64,000 nucleotides of DNA from Tianweitania sp. UT-5YL-CI-8 (GTDB lineage: Bacteria > Pseudomonadota > Alphaproteobacteria > Rhizobiales > Rhizobiaceae): contig NZ_JASCRR010000006.1 of NCBI RefSeq assembly GCF_030010215.1, positions 1 to 64,000 on the forward strand, read 5' to 3'. This document shows positions 41,654-52,807 of the stretch, piece after piece. The notes under the pieces are model-generated. The model was given only the letters and a program-made list of their open reading frames with translations. It was not told where the DNA came from and did not search any database. Made by a program: the position numbers and the translations under genes. The stretch's first letter is position 1; each line of letters begins with the position of its first letter.

Positions 41654-41943
41654 CAGGCCTGGAACATCCGGTCGCCCTGCTCGTCCACCATCTGCTTCCC
41701 CTTGGTGAACGACACCTGCACGGCGTCTTCGAGGGCTGCGAAACGGTCGGCGCGGATGAACTTGTGCTCTTTCAAAACGCCGTCGATTTCCTTGGAGACC
41801 AGACCGCAGGTCTGGAACTGGCCGTCGGCCTTATAGGGCGTGGCGCTGATCGTGTAGCCCTTGTATTCGATGGCTTCCGATGCCTTGGGCGCCGCTTCCG
41901 GCTTGTCGCCGCCACCGCCGAAAAGCCGTTTCAAGAATGACAT
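41653..41943 (-). CDS. HlyU-family protein
   Basis: A 96-aa protein of the HlyU family. After a short flexible N-terminus (MSFLKRLFGGGGDKPEAAP) comes EAIEYKGYTISATPYKADG and the typical SKEIDGVLKEHKFIRADRF. Vibrio HlyU is an ArsR-like virulence activator, but this short alphaproteobacterial type (COG5453) is a different fold and its role is unknown. Its stop codon touches the palindromic element. Confidence 0.82.
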   Translation of the reverse strand: MSFLKRLFGGGGDKPEAAPKASEAIEYKGYTISATPYKADGQFQTCGLVSKEIDGVLKEHKFIRADRFAALEDAVQVSFTKGKQMVDEQGDRMFQA

Positions 41944-42074
41944 ATCAGGTCTCCACGCAAATCTTCGGACGCGGCCCTCCGTCTGTCATCTCATGACGAG
42001 ACGGCGCGAAAAGCCTCCACAGCGACGCGACCATAAATCAGCGCCGCCCTGGAGGAAAGCCGAACCGGCTGCGA

Positions 42075-42602
42075 TCAGCCCTTGGCGCCGAAAACCTCGG
42101 CACACCGCGACAGGCTCAGCCCCTCGCCATCGGTATCGCGGCTGACTGCGATGTCGGTGACGACGCCTTTTTCGTCCGCCGTGATCCGCGCCTCGCAAAA
42201 CAGCGACTTTTCCCGCGCCGGCGACACCAGCACCTGCTCCTGCACCGTGCGAATGTCGCTTCTGCTGGTCCTGGTTTCGGTCACGGTGGTGTTGTCGTCC
42301 GGCCGGGTGATGGTGGTGGATGTCCGCGTGCTGGTGCTGCCGAACGGATCGTAGACCGGCCTATCGACTGTCTTGTACTGGGCCGGGACCGTGACCGTCG
42401 TCTGGCCGCCGCGCCAGCTATAGACCGTGCCGCCGTCGTTCAGCCTGTAGGACGATGAGGGCGGGCCGTATCGCGCGAAAAAAGCGTCGCTCTGCCGCCC
42501 GATATAGTCGGACCGCATCTGCTTGTTGGCGTCGGCCGTCGTCGTGCAGCCGGAAAGAACGAAAACAACGGGCGCAGCCAGCGCCAGCAAGATCAACCGC
42601 AT
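42075..42602 (-). CDS. Hypothetical lipoprotein
   Basis: A 175-aa protein with a lipoprotein signal peptide (MRLILLALAAPVVFVLSGC, Cys19). The mature part includes DAFFARYGPPSSSYRLNDGG, a Thr/Ser/Arg-rich linker (about 95-125) and a C-terminal domain with LFCEARITADEKGVVTDIAV. The C-terminal domain has two cysteines (FCEARIT and SRCAEVF). ATG 42602 follows GCAGGGGG. The family is unnamed; I recall similar ones in Hyphomicrobiales. Confidence 0.72.
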   Translation of the reverse strand: MRLILLALAAPVVFVLSGCTTTADANKQMRSDYIGRQSDAFFARYGPPSSSYRLNDGGTVYSWRGGQTTVTVPAQYKTVDRPVYDPFGSTSTRTSTTITRPDDNTTVTETRTSRSDIRTVQEQVLVSPAREKSLFCEARITADEKGVVTDIAVSRDTDGEGLSLSRCAEVFGAKG

Positions 42603-42823
42603 TGTAACCCCCTGCAACAATGCCCAAACATCACTCCTGGGCGAAAACTTCGCAACCGAAATCAGCAAGGCAGGCTCCGTCTTCAACTCTTACGGTTAAG
42701 CGATGGGTGGTTTTCGACGATACAGAACCGCGTAAGCAATTCTTCGCCGCTGTCTTGCAGCCAAAAGAAAGGGCGGCCCGAAAGCCGCCCTCTGTCTCTT
42801 CGAATTCGCTGAAATGCGCCCGA

Positions 42824-44842
<2,019 letters not shown>

Positions 44843-45140
44843 GCTTTATTTTCTCCAGGCGGTCCGTCGACCGCGTAAGACACTGTGCCGATCCAGCTTT
44901 GAAAGCGGTTCCAGCACCGTATTTAGCTCGAGATTAACCCTGATAGCTGGGGCGGATCTCTCCGCTGTCCAGTCTTGAAGGATAGCGTCTCGTTGTTCGG
45001 GCAAGCCGTATATGATCCGGCGTTGCACAGAGGTTAACGTTTCGAATCGTCCTGATTCCGTTATTCTGAACGAAGGTCAAGCGCCTGTCGCACGATTCGC
45101 CTCAAAAAAGCGAATCAATTGCGGCAGAGCCTACCCGCGT

Positions 45141-47093
45141 TCAGGCGCGTCCAGCCCTTCCGGACGAAACGCCGAAGCCTTCGATAAGCGCCTCGGTTGC
45201 CTGCACATCGCGGAATTGAGCCTGGATTTCGATCAGATGCCGATAGTTTTCGTCCGTCGGATCGGTCGCCAGTGCCGTCTCGGCCTGTTTCAGCTCCTTA
45301 TGTAAGGTCCGCGCGCTTCTGTGCAAGTGCAGCGATTGGGCAAACGCGTCGCGCGCATCCTCGATCGCGGCATCCTCCAGCGCGGTCCACTCGCGCGCCT
45401 TGCGCATCAGGCTCATCGCCCGCTCCCATATTTCGGAAAGCCCGGCGCGGTCGATGGCGGCAAGCACCTGCTCGCGGCTGTGCTCGCCATGCGCCAGCGC
45501 ATCCAGAAGGGCGGCGTGAAGCCGGCGCAGATCGGCATTGGCGAGATCGAGAAATTCGACATGCTCGAAATTTTCATCGACCAAGGCGGGATGATTGACC
45601 AGCGCGACGACGATGGTCGCCTCGCGCACCGACATCTGTTCGCCGACGCGACGCACCATGGCCGACCGGCCCAGGCTTTCGCTCATCGTCAGGCGCTGGG
45701 GGGCTCCGCCACGAGACCACTGCCCGCCGCCGCCCTGTCCCCGGTTAGCGAATCCGTTGCGGTCGCGGCCATTTCCCTGGTTGCCGCGCGGGTTGTTGCG
45801 GGCGCGCTGCGCGCCGAAGAAACTCTGCACCCGGTCGCGCATTTCCTGCTGGTAGTGGAAACGCACGCTCTCATCCTTGATGCGGTTGCACAGTTCGCGC
45901 AGCGTCTTTTCAAGTTCCGCGCGCCGTTCGGGCGTCTCGAACACGCCGCCCGCCGTCTCGCGCATCCACAACAGGTCGGCGAGCGGCTTGGCCTCCGCAA
46001 GCACGGTGCGAAAGGCGTCCGGCCCCTCCGTCTTGACCAGATCGTCGGGGTCCTTGCCTTCCGGCAGCAGGGCGAAGCGCACCGTGCGGCCGGGCGCTAT
46101 CTCCGGCAGAGCCAGATCGGCGGCGCGATGCGCGGCCTTCAGACCCGCCGCATCGCCGTCGAAGCACAAAAGCGGCTCGCCCGACATGCGCCACAAAAGC
46201 TCGAGCTGGTTTTCCGTCAGCGCCGTGCCGAGCGGCGCCACCGCATGCTCGAAGCCGGCCTGCGCCAGCGCGATCACGTCCATATAGCCTTCGACCGCGA
46301 TCACCGTACCGCCGCGTGCCAGCGCCTTTCGCGCGCGCGCGAAATTGTAGAGCACGTTGCCCTTGTGGAAGAGCTCGGTGTCGGGCGAATTCATGTATTT
46401 GGCCAGCGCATCGGCGGCCAGCGCCCGACCGCCGAAGGCGATGATCCGGCCGCGCGAATCCGGAATCGGAAACATGATGCGGTCGCGGAAATAGTCGTAG
46501 GACACCGGCACATCGGCGCCGTGGCGCACCAGCCCGCAGGCTTCAATCTCCGCCTTGCCCACACCCTTGGAGGCCAGATGCTCCTTCAGCGCATTGCGGC
46601 TTTCGGGCGCATAGCCGAGCCGGAACGCCTGTTGCGTGGCCGGGGTCAGGCCGCGCTCGCGCAGATAGGACCGCGCCTTGGCGCCCGCCGCCGACTGCAG
46701 CTGCTCTTGGAAAAAGACCGTCGCCATCTCCATCACGTCGGTCAGAGAGGCGCGCTCGCGCTCGCGCTGTTCTGCCTGCACGTCGCGCGCCGGCATCGGC
46801 ACGCCCGCCATGTCGGCAACCTTCTCGACCGCCTCGGGAAAGCTCATTCCGTCGAGTTCGGTCAGGAATTTGAAATGGTCGCCCGAAACGCCGCAGCCGA
46901 AGCAGTGGTAGCGTCCCTTCTTGTCCTCGCAGTGGAAGCTAGGCGATTTTTCGCCGTGGAACGGGCAGCAGGCCCACCAGTCGCCGCGCTGGGCATTGGT
47001 CTTGCGGCGATCCCAGGACACGCGGCTGCCGACGACCGATGAGATCGGCACGCGGTCGCGTATTTCGTCGAGAAAGGCGGGCGGAAAGCGCAT
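45141..47093 (-). CDS. dnaG: DNA primase DnaG
   Basis: A 650-aa primase. The N-terminal CHC2 zinc finger has Cys43, His46, Cys64 and Cys67 (CPFHGEKSPSFHC; HCFGCGVSGDHF). The TOPRIM core carries VIAVEGYMDVIALAQAGFEH and LCFDGDAAGLKAA. A Gly/Arg/Asn-rich linker near 430-460 precedes the DnaB-binding C-terminal domain. It makes RNA primers at the replication fork. ATG 47093 gives the standard MRFPPAFLDEI start; a TTG six codons upstream is unlikely. It precedes rpoD. Confidence 0.97.
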   Translation of the reverse strand: MRFPPAFLDEIRDRVPISSVVGSRVSWDRRKTNAQRGDWWACCPFHGEKSPSFHCEDKKGRYHCFGCGVSGDHFKFLTELDGMSFPEAVEKVADMAGVPMPARDVQAEQRERERASLTDVMEMATVFFQEQLQSAAGAKARSYLRERGLTPATQQAFRLGYAPESRNALKEHLASKGVGKAEIEACGLVRHGADVPVSYDYFRDRIMFPIPDSRGRIIAFGGRALAADALAKYMNSPDTELFHKGNVLYNFARARKALARGGTVIAVEGYMDVIALAQAGFEHAVAPLGTALTENQLELLWRMSGEPLLCFDGDAAGLKAAHRAADLALPEIAPGRTVRFALLPEGKDPDDLVKTEGPDAFRTVLAEAKPLADLLWMRETAGGVFETPERRAELEKTLRELCNRIKDESVRFHYQQEMRDRVQSFFGAQRARNNPRGNQGNGRDRNGFANRGQGGGGQWSRGGAPQRLTMSESLGRSAMVRRVGEQMSVREATIVVALVNHPALVDENFEHVEFLDLANADLRRLHAALLDALAHGEHSREQVLAAIDRAGLSEIWERAMSLMRKAREWTALEDAAIEDARDAFAQSLHLHRSARTLHKELKQAETALATDPTDENYRHLIEIQAQFRDVQATEALIEGFGVSSGRAGRA

Positions 47094-47177
47094 CGTGAAC
47101 TTTGTCTCCAAACCTCATATAGACCCGGAGAGGCTCCACGACGACAGCCAAGTTCAGCCATACCCGCTTTCCACAGC

Positions 47178-47206
47178 TTGGCATGGTGTAATGACAAGTG
47201 TATATA
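47178..47206 (+). promoter_or_regulatory. Near-consensus sigma-70 promoter for brnTA
   Basis: TTGGCA (47178-47183) and TATATA (47201-47206) are separated by exactly 17 bp. The predicted transcript starts about 35 nt before the GTG start of brnT. BrnA probably represses here. Confidence 0.75.
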
Positions 47207-47248
47207 CAGGCGAGCGCATGACGTGCTGCAAACGGAATTGGAGGCGTC

Positions 47249-47542
47249 GTGCAGCGCATTGAGAGGCCGGCTTTCGAGAGTTTCGAATGGAACCCGGACA
47301 AAGAAGCCGTCAATATTGAAAAACACGGTATCGACTTCGATCAGGCCGCAATCGCTTTATCTCAGCCTCACCTCGAAGCACGATCCGATAGAAATGGAGA
47401 AATCCGAATTCTGGCGATATGTCCGTCTTCAGGCCGCATCATAGCCGTGATTCTCACGATGCGCGGTCCGATATGCCGGATCATTTCCGCAAGAGCGGCA
47501 CGCAAAAATGAACAAGTCGAATATCGTCTCAAGTTCCCTTGA
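47249..47542 (+). CDS. brnT: BrnT-family ribonuclease toxin
   Basis: A 97-aa toxin of the type II BrnTA system. The core FEWNPDKEAVNIEKHGIDFD and the C-terminal RIISARAARKNEQVEYR are the BrnT fingerprint (RelE-like fold, catalytic Arg residues in RIISAR). The start is GTG 47249 with TTGGAGG 5 nt upstream. The next gene, the antitoxin, overlaps its end by 35 bp. A good promoter precedes it. Confidence 0.92.
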   Translation: MQRIERPAFESFEWNPDKEAVNIEKHGIDFDQAAIALSQPHLEARSDRNGEIRILAICPSSGRIIAVILTMRGPICRIISARAARKNEQVEYRLKFP

Positions 47543-47846
47543 GGAAATTCTCAAGCGTACCCAGGCAGATGGGACACGTACGGATTGGCGTCGCGTCGAT
47601 GCGATGACCGACAGCGACATCGAGACGCATATGCGCGACGATGCCGATTGGGCGGACTTGATTGGCTTCGACTGGTCGCAAGCGGACATTGTTTATCCCA
47701 AACCCAAGCAGTCGATTTCCATCCGGTTGGATGAAGATGTGGTCCGGTTCTTCAAGTCGACGGGCAAGGGCTACCAGACCCGTATGAACGCTGTCCTCCG
47801 CCAGTTCATGCACCAAGCTCTCAAAAGCGATAAAACAGGACGCTGA
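47508..47846 (+). CDS. brnA: BrnA-family antitoxin
   Basis: A 112-aa antitoxin with an N-terminal toxin-binding part and a C-terminal ribbon-helix-helix: SISIRLDEDVVRFFKSTGKG then YQTRMNAVLRQFMHQAL, both typical of BrnA. It neutralises BrnT and represses the operon. It overlaps brnT by 35 bp. Its distance to the next plus-strand gene is 243 bp. Confidence 0.92.
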   Translation: MNKSNIVSSSLEEILKRTQADGTRTDWRRVDAMTDSDIETHMRDDADWADLIGFDWSQADIVYPKPKQSISIRLDEDVVRFFKSTGKGYQTRMNAVLRQFMHQALKSDKTGR

Positions 47847-48089
47847 ACGCGGCGGTGCTGCTCAGCCTCGGAATTTTCTCATCGTTTTCGTTTTTCTTTC
47901 GTAAGAAGCTCGATTAGTGTCGCTTCTGAGCTTGCGGTCATGTGCAAACCGCGCGACACTGTTACCCGGCTAATGTAATATCGCTCGGAACATCGGACTT
48001 TTCTGCGGATTGACGACCATGCATCCCGCCTCACCATCTCCAGCGCTTAAGGTGCTCAGGCAATCTAGCCTGTGCCTTGGCACGCGCTC

Positions 48090-49760
48090 ATGAGCGGTTC
48101 CGTTGTCCTGCTTCATCTGGCCGGCGCGATTGCGCTGATGCTGTTTGCCACGCGCCTGGTGAAGACAGGCGTCGAGCGCGCCTATGGCGACGTGCTCCGC
48201 CACAAGCTGCGCGCCACCATGCGCAATCCGTTCATGGCCATTCTTGCCGGCACCGGCCTTGCCATCGCCTTCCAAAGCTCGACCGCGGTCACCCTTCTCG
48301 TCGCCTCCTTTGCCGGGGCCGGCATTGTCAGCGGCATTGCCGGGCAGCTCGCCGTGCGCGGCGCGGAAATCGGCTCGGCCCTCGTCGTCAAGCTGCTCAC
48401 CTTCGACCTCTCTCTGCTGGTTCCGCTGTGCCTCACCGCCGGCACGGTCATGTTCATGGCGACGGAACGGCGCGACTGGCGTCAGTTCGGCCGCATCCTC
48501 ATCGGCATCGGCCTGCTCCTTCTGTCTCTCGAAATGATCGGCCAAGCGTCGGAGCCGCTGCGCGACAGCCAGTTGATGCCGATGATCGTCGATTATTTCG
48601 CGGGCGATCCGGTCACCGCCTATCTGCTTGCAGCGCTTGTCACCTGGCTGTTCCACTCCTCCATCGCCGCGGTCCTGCTGATGGCGACTCTGGCAGGCCG
48701 CGGCTTCATTCCGCCGGAACTTGGCATCGTTCTGGTGCTCGGCGTCAATCTGGGCAGCTCGATCATCGCGCCGATCCTGACGCGCCGTGCCGATCCCGGA
48801 GTGCGCGTCGTTCCCATCGGCAACCTTCTGATGCGCGGCGCGGGGTCGCTCGCAATGCTCGTCCTGTTCCTCGCCTTCGATCCCCCGGTCGCCATGCTGG
48901 GCTCTACGGTCCCCGACCAGATCGTCAATGCGCACATCCTGTTCAACTGCATCATCCTGATAGCCGGCCTGCCACTGGCGACACTGGTCTATCGCCTGTC
49001 CCAGAAGATCGTCGAATTCGGCACGCCGCCGGAACCTGCGGACGCCTTTTCGGTCACCGAACTCAGCGCGCTCGACGAAAAGGCGCTCGACCATCCCGGC
49101 CAGGCGCTGGCCAACGCCACCCGCGAGGTCGTGCATGTCTGCGAGACCGTCGAAATCATGCTCACCCGCATCATCGACCTCTACGACAAGGCCGACGAGC
49201 AGAAGATCGCCGCCCTGTCGCTGTTGGACGACCGGATCGACAAGCGCCATGCCGCGATAAAGCTCTATCTGGCGAAGCTCACCACCCGGTCGCTTTCCGA
49301 GACCGAGGCGCTGCGCTGCCAGGAACTGCTCGGCGCCTGCGTCAAGCTTGAGCAGGTCGGCGACATCATCGTGCGCAACATGCTCGCCCATGTCAGCAAG
49401 AAGATGGAGCGCGGCTTGACTTTCACCGATGAAGGCTGGCGCGAAATCACCGCCTTCCACGACACGGTGCTGACCAATGCGCGGCTTACCTTCAACGTGC
49501 TGATTTCCCGCGACCCCGAAACCGCGCGCCAGATCGTGCTTGAGAAGGACCGGCTGCGCGACATGGAAAAGCAGTCGAGCCAGCGCCATTTCGAACGGCT
49601 GCGCGACGGCACGGTCAAGAGCATGGAAACCAGCACCATCCATCTCGATACCATTCGCGACCTCAAGCAGATCAACTCGCTGCTCGCCTCCATCGCCTAT
49701 CCGGTGCTGGAGCAACAGGGCCTGCTGCGCGGCTCGCGCCTGCAGGCAGCGGCGAGCTGA
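48090..49760 (+). CDS. Na/Pi cotransporter family protein with C-terminal PhoU-like domain
   Basis: A 556-aa membrane protein. The first 310 residues have two inverted QSST-type repeats (AIAFQSSTAVTLLVASFAG near 65-83; WLFHSSIAAVLLMATLAG near 190-207), the substrate-binding motifs of NptA/NaPi-II transporters. Residues about 330-550 form helical PhoU-like repeats (HVCETVEIMLTRIIDLYDK). It should import phosphate with sodium. ATG 48090 is chosen although no clear ribosome site is seen; GTG 48072 is an alternative. Confidence 0.88.
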   Translation: MSGSVVLLHLAGAIALMLFATRLVKTGVERAYGDVLRHKLRATMRNPFMAILAGTGLAIAFQSSTAVTLLVASFAGAGIVSGIAGQLAVRGAEIGSALVVKLLTFDLSLLVPLCLTAGTVMFMATERRDWRQFGRILIGIGLLLLSLEMIGQASEPLRDSQLMPMIVDYFAGDPVTAYLLAALVTWLFHSSIAAVLLMATLAGRGFIPPELGIVLVLGVNLGSSIIAPILTRRADPGVRVVPIGNLLMRGAGSLAMLVLFLAFDPPVAMLGSTVPDQIVNAHILFNCIILIAGLPLATLVYRLSQKIVEFGTPPEPADAFSVTELSALDEKALDHPGQALANATREVVHVCETVEIMLTRIIDLYDKADEQKIAALSLLDDRIDKRHAAIKLYLAKLTTRSLSETEALRCQELLGACVKLEQVGDIIVRNMLAHVSKKMERGLTFTDEGWREITAFHDTVLTNARLTFNVLISRDPETARQIVLEKDRLRDMEKQSSQRHFERLRDGTVKSMETSTIHLDTIRDLKQINSLLASIAYPVLEQQGLLRGSRLQAAAS

Positions 49761-49807
49761 TGCATGTCTCCCGAAAGGGGTACCGGTTTCGGGATAAAGA
49801 CATGCAT
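49760..49807. repeat. 48-bp nested palindrome (rhizobial-type interspersed repeat)
   Basis: ATGCATGTC ... GACATGCAT form the outer 9-bp arms and CCCGAAA ... TTTCGGG the inner arms around GGTACC. It begins at the last base of the transporter stop codon. Similar CATGTC/CCCGAAA palindromes are, from memory, abundant in rhizobial intergenic DNA. Confidence 0.65.
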
Positions 49808-49825
49808 GAAAAGAAAGAGCTATAG

Positions 49826-49860
49826 AGCATGCTAGGCGGCTCTGAAGAGCGCCGCATGCT
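49826..49860. repeat. Imperfect hairpin following the palindrome
   Basis: AGCATGC and GCATGCT pair, with GGCGGCTCT against AGAGCGCC inside (one bulge) and a GA loop. It may terminate transcription of the phosphate transporter gene. Confidence 0.5.
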
Positions 49861-49933
49861 TTAGCTCAGGAACGAATTCGGCTCTCACGCCGTTTCCACT
49901 CGTCCGGAGATAATTCCGGCGGAGGAGACAGCC

Positions 49934-50122
49934 ATGGGTGTCGAACAAGCCCCGACCGCGAAGGGCAAGCAGGCCGCCGAGGGCCTCAAGCAGGAAACGC
50001 TGAAGGAAGAGCGCAAGGTCGAGGCCGAAACCGGCCACGACCTCAAGAAGGGCGAGAAGCGTTTCGAGGAGCGGTCAAAAAGCTCCGACGGAAAGAGCGC
50101 TGGCGCCAAGCAGGAAGACTGA
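49934..50122 (+). CDS. Small Lys/Glu-rich hydrophilic protein (62 aa)
   Basis: A 62-aa, highly charged, helix-prone protein (GLKQETLKEERKVEAETGHD, then LKKGEKRFEERSKS) with no membrane or signal segment. The GGAGGAGA ribosome site is very strong, which argues it is translated. Its last 48 bp overlap the end of the convergent polysaccharide deacetylase gene. It resembles stress-induced hydrophilins in composition only; no function can be assigned. Confidence 0.65.
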   Translation: MGVEQAPTAKGKQAAEGLKQETLKEERKVEAETGHDLKKGEKRFEERSKSSDGKSAGAKQED

Positions 50123-51025
50123 GGTCTTCGCGATAGGATAACCCAGCATCGTCTCATCGGCACCGACGTCCTGTTCCGGCAGGATGGATGCGACGAGACC
50201 GCCTTCGCTGATGCTTCTGTTGCCCGGCACGAGATGCACGACCTTATAGCCTTGTGCCTGCAGATCTTGCAGCAGACCTGGCAGCATGCCTGCTGTCCGC
50301 GCGTGCAAGTCGTGCATCAGGATGATGCCCGATCCACGATGCGCCAAGGCTTCCATCGTACGGCGCCGGATCTGCTCCGGTGCCGACTGGAAGTAGTCCT
50401 TGGAATCGATATCGACATCGATCACCACTGTCTCCTCCGCCGCAAGGCGGTTTCTCAATGCGGATGAATCCGCCAGATAGGGAAAGCGGAAGAAAGGTGC
50501 TGCCTTGTAGCGAGTCGGCTGCAGCGCTGCCGCCACGCTGTGTTTGCCCTCTTCGATCTCACCCATGGCGCGCGACAGGCTGAGATGCGCGAGGTTGGCA
50601 TGGTCCTGCGTGTGGGTGCCGATGGTGTGGCCGGCAATGGCGACTTTCTTGGCGATATCCGGATGCGCCTGCGCCATCTGGCCGACCATCAGGAACGTCG
50701 CCTTCACGCCCCTAGCCTCCAAAGCATCGAGAATGCGCTCGGTCCTGCCGGGCACCGGGCCGTCGTCGAAGGTCAGCACCACTTCCTTCGGCTGCAACTG
50801 GATATCCGAAATCTGATGCACGACGATCGTGCGCCCCGCCAATGGACTGCGCGGCCCTGGCGCCAGGAAGCTTTCCGCGCCCGCCACCCGCTGCTCCACC
50901 GGCAAACTGGCAAAAGCAAGCTTGCTCGCCTCCAGCGTCTCCGCCTTCTTGACCGGTGTGGCGCAGGCCGCAAGAGCCATGCAGCCGGCGAACGCCGCCA
51001 GCCTTGAGAGGCGAAAACACGACAT
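50075..51025 (-). CDS. Polysaccharide deacetylase lipoprotein (NodB-homology domain)
   Basis: A 316-aa protein with lipobox MALAAC (Cys21). The NodB domain shows VVLTFDDGPVPGRTERILDA near 82-101 with the catalytic Asp, THTQDHANL with the metal His pair, FRFPYL and LMHDLHARTAG. It probably deacetylates peptidoglycan or another N-acetyl polymer at the inner face of the outer membrane. The C-terminus overlaps the 62-aa gene tail to tail. Confidence 0.88.
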   Translation of the reverse strand: MSCFRLSRLAAFAGCMALAACATPVKKAETLEASKLAFASLPVEQRVAGAESFLAPGPRSPLAGRTIVVHQISDIQLQPKEVVLTFDDGPVPGRTERILDALEARGVKATFLMVGQMAQAHPDIAKKVAIAGHTIGTHTQDHANLAHLSLSRAMGEIEEGKHSVAAALQPTRYKAAPFFRFPYLADSSALRNRLAAEETVVIDVDIDSKDYFQSAPEQIRRRTMEALAHRGSGIILMHDLHARTAGMLPGLLQDLQAQGYKVVHLVPGNRSISEGGLVASILPEQDVGADETMLGYPIAKTSVFLLGASALSVGAF

Positions 51026-51206
51026 TGGAACTGTCCCGATGGAATCTCTCGGCTTTTTAGCGGTTTATGGTTAACGAACCGCTTACATCTTCCTTGGCGT
51101 GAGCGCCGCCAGGCCATGGAAATCATGTGACTCAAGGAACCTGTTCGGCTACTTCTCGGTTGTTGCATGGGCCGCATGCGGCCATCACAATGCGAGAGGG
51201 AATTCC

Positions 51207-52112
51207 ATGCTTTGGAAAGGGCGTCGTCAGAGCGGCAATGTTCAGGATGCACGCGGTCAGGGGGGCGGCGGCGGCATGCCGGGCGGCGGAGGATTCCGCA
51301 TCCCTGTCGGGCGCGGCGGTGGCGGCGGCCTCGGCATTGGCGGCATCATCATCCTCGTCATCATCTATTTCGCCCTGCGGTCCTGCGGCATCGATCCGCT
51401 GTCGGAAATGTCCAGTGACGGCGGCGGCGTTCCCGGCGGCGGCGGGCAGGTCACGCAAGGCGCTTCGCCTGCCAATGACGAGATGAAGCAGTTCGTCTCC
51501 ACCGTTCTGGCCGAAACCGAAGACGTCTGGAACGGCGTCTTTCAGGCGGAAGGACAGACCTATAAGGAACCGAGCCTGGTCCTCTTTTCCGGGCAGATAT
51601 CGTCGGCTTGCGGCTATGCCTCGTCTGCGGCTGGCCCGTTCTATTGCCCCAACGACCAGAAGGTCTATCTCGACACCTCCTTCTTCACGGAACTGGAGCG
51701 GCGCTTCGGTGCCGCGGGCGATTTCGCCCAGGCCTATGTCATTGCGCATGAAGTCGGCCACCACGTCCAGAACCTGATCGGCGTGCTGCCCAAGTTCAAC
51801 CAGATGCGCCAGCAGATGTCGGAGACGGAAACAAATCAGATGTCGGTGAGGGTCGAGCTCCAGGCCGATTGCTTTGCCGGCGTCTGGGGGCATTTCACCG
51901 ACCAGAAGGGCCTGCTCGAACAGGGCGATGTCGACGAGGCGCTGAACGCCGCCCGGCAGATCGGCGACGACACGCTGCAGAAGCGCACCCAGGGCTATGT
52001 CGTGCCGGAAAGCTTTAACCACGGCACGTCCGAACAGCGCCAGCGCTGGTTCGCGCGCGGCTTCGAAAGCGGCAAGCTGTCGGACTGCGACACCTTCAAC
52101 GGGCAGATTTGA
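51207..52112 (+). CDS. YpfJ-family neutral zinc metallopeptidase
   Basis: A 301-aa membrane-anchored protein. The glycine-rich N-terminus (GGGGGMPGGGGFRIP) precedes one transmembrane helix at about 43-57. The zinc-binding HEVGHH is at residues 181-186, with E in RVELQADCFAG completing the site, as in the YpfJ (DUF/COG2321) family. The peptidase domain lies outside the cytoplasm. ATG 51207 follows GAGAGGG. Confidence 0.9.
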   Translation: MLWKGRRQSGNVQDARGQGGGGGMPGGGGFRIPVGRGGGGGLGIGGIIILVIIYFALRSCGIDPLSEMSSDGGGVPGGGGQVTQGASPANDEMKQFVSTVLAETEDVWNGVFQAEGQTYKEPSLVLFSGQISSACGYASSAAGPFYCPNDQKVYLDTSFFTELERRFGAAGDFAQAYVIAHEVGHHVQNLIGVLPKFNQMRQQMSETETNQMSVRVELQADCFAGVWGHFTDQKGLLEQGDVDEALNAARQIGDDTLQKRTQGYVVPESFNHGTSEQRQRWFARGFESGKLSDCDTFNGQI

Positions 52113-52131
52113 CCGGTGAGATTCCGGTAAA

Positions 52132-52551
52132 TCACTCGTCCGTGCCGCCCGGTCGGGCGGCGCGGCTGTGCCAGTCGCGATCGATCGATCCTTCCTCGGC
52201 CTTATGGAAGAACTGCGAGCACACCAGCCAGCCCTTGAGCGGCCTGAGCAGCAGCATCGACCCCAGCAGGGTAAGCGGCAGCGTCGTCACGACATGCACC
52301 CACAGCGGCGGCTCGTAGCTGAGCTGCAGCCACAGCGCAAACAGCAGCGCCGGCACCGCGACGATCGTCATCGAAAAGAACGCCGGGCCGTCCGCCGGAT
52401 CGGCAAAGGAATAATCGAGCCCGCAGACATCGCAGCGCGGCGCTAGCTTCAAAACGCCGTCGAACAGGTGCCCTTCCTGGCAGCGCGGGCAACGGCCGCG
52501 AATGCCCGTCAGCATCGGGTTCGTCGTCGGCGTATAGGCGGAGTGGTCCAT
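52132..52551 (-). CDS. DUF983 membrane protein
   Basis: A 139-aa protein with an N-terminal zinc-ribbon-like pair of CxxC motifs (RCPRCQEGHLFDG; APRCDVCGLDY), then ADPADGPAFF and two transmembrane helices. The DUF983 family is common in alphaproteobacteria, often near cytochrome oxidase genes, though not here. Function is unknown. ATG 52551 has GAAGGAAA upstream; ATG 52581 is an alternative. Confidence 0.88.
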   Translation of the reverse strand: MDHSAYTPTTNPMLTGIRGRCPRCQEGHLFDGVLKLAPRCDVCGLDYSFADPADGPAFFSMTIVAVPALLFALWLQLSYEPPLWVHVVTTLPLTLLGSMLLLRPLKGWLVCSQFFHKAEEGSIDRDWHSRAARPGGTDE

Positions 52552-52807
52552 TGGCGTTTCCTTCGAGGCGGCGCCTGTCATGCAGTGTCATCCATGCCAT
52601 CAACGTAAGTGTTTCTTGTTCAGTTCCGATAGGACAATCGGTCCTGCGTCCAAATGCGCGAGAACCGCACACATCTGCTTTGAGCCTTGAGTAACACGCC
52701 GTTCCAACTCCTCTTGTTGCTTGGCAAAGCCTGCCGGGCACGCTCGCTCTTCCCCGCAGCCGCGTTCTGCGATATCCGGCATCGCGAAGCGACACGCGAG
52801 GACAATC

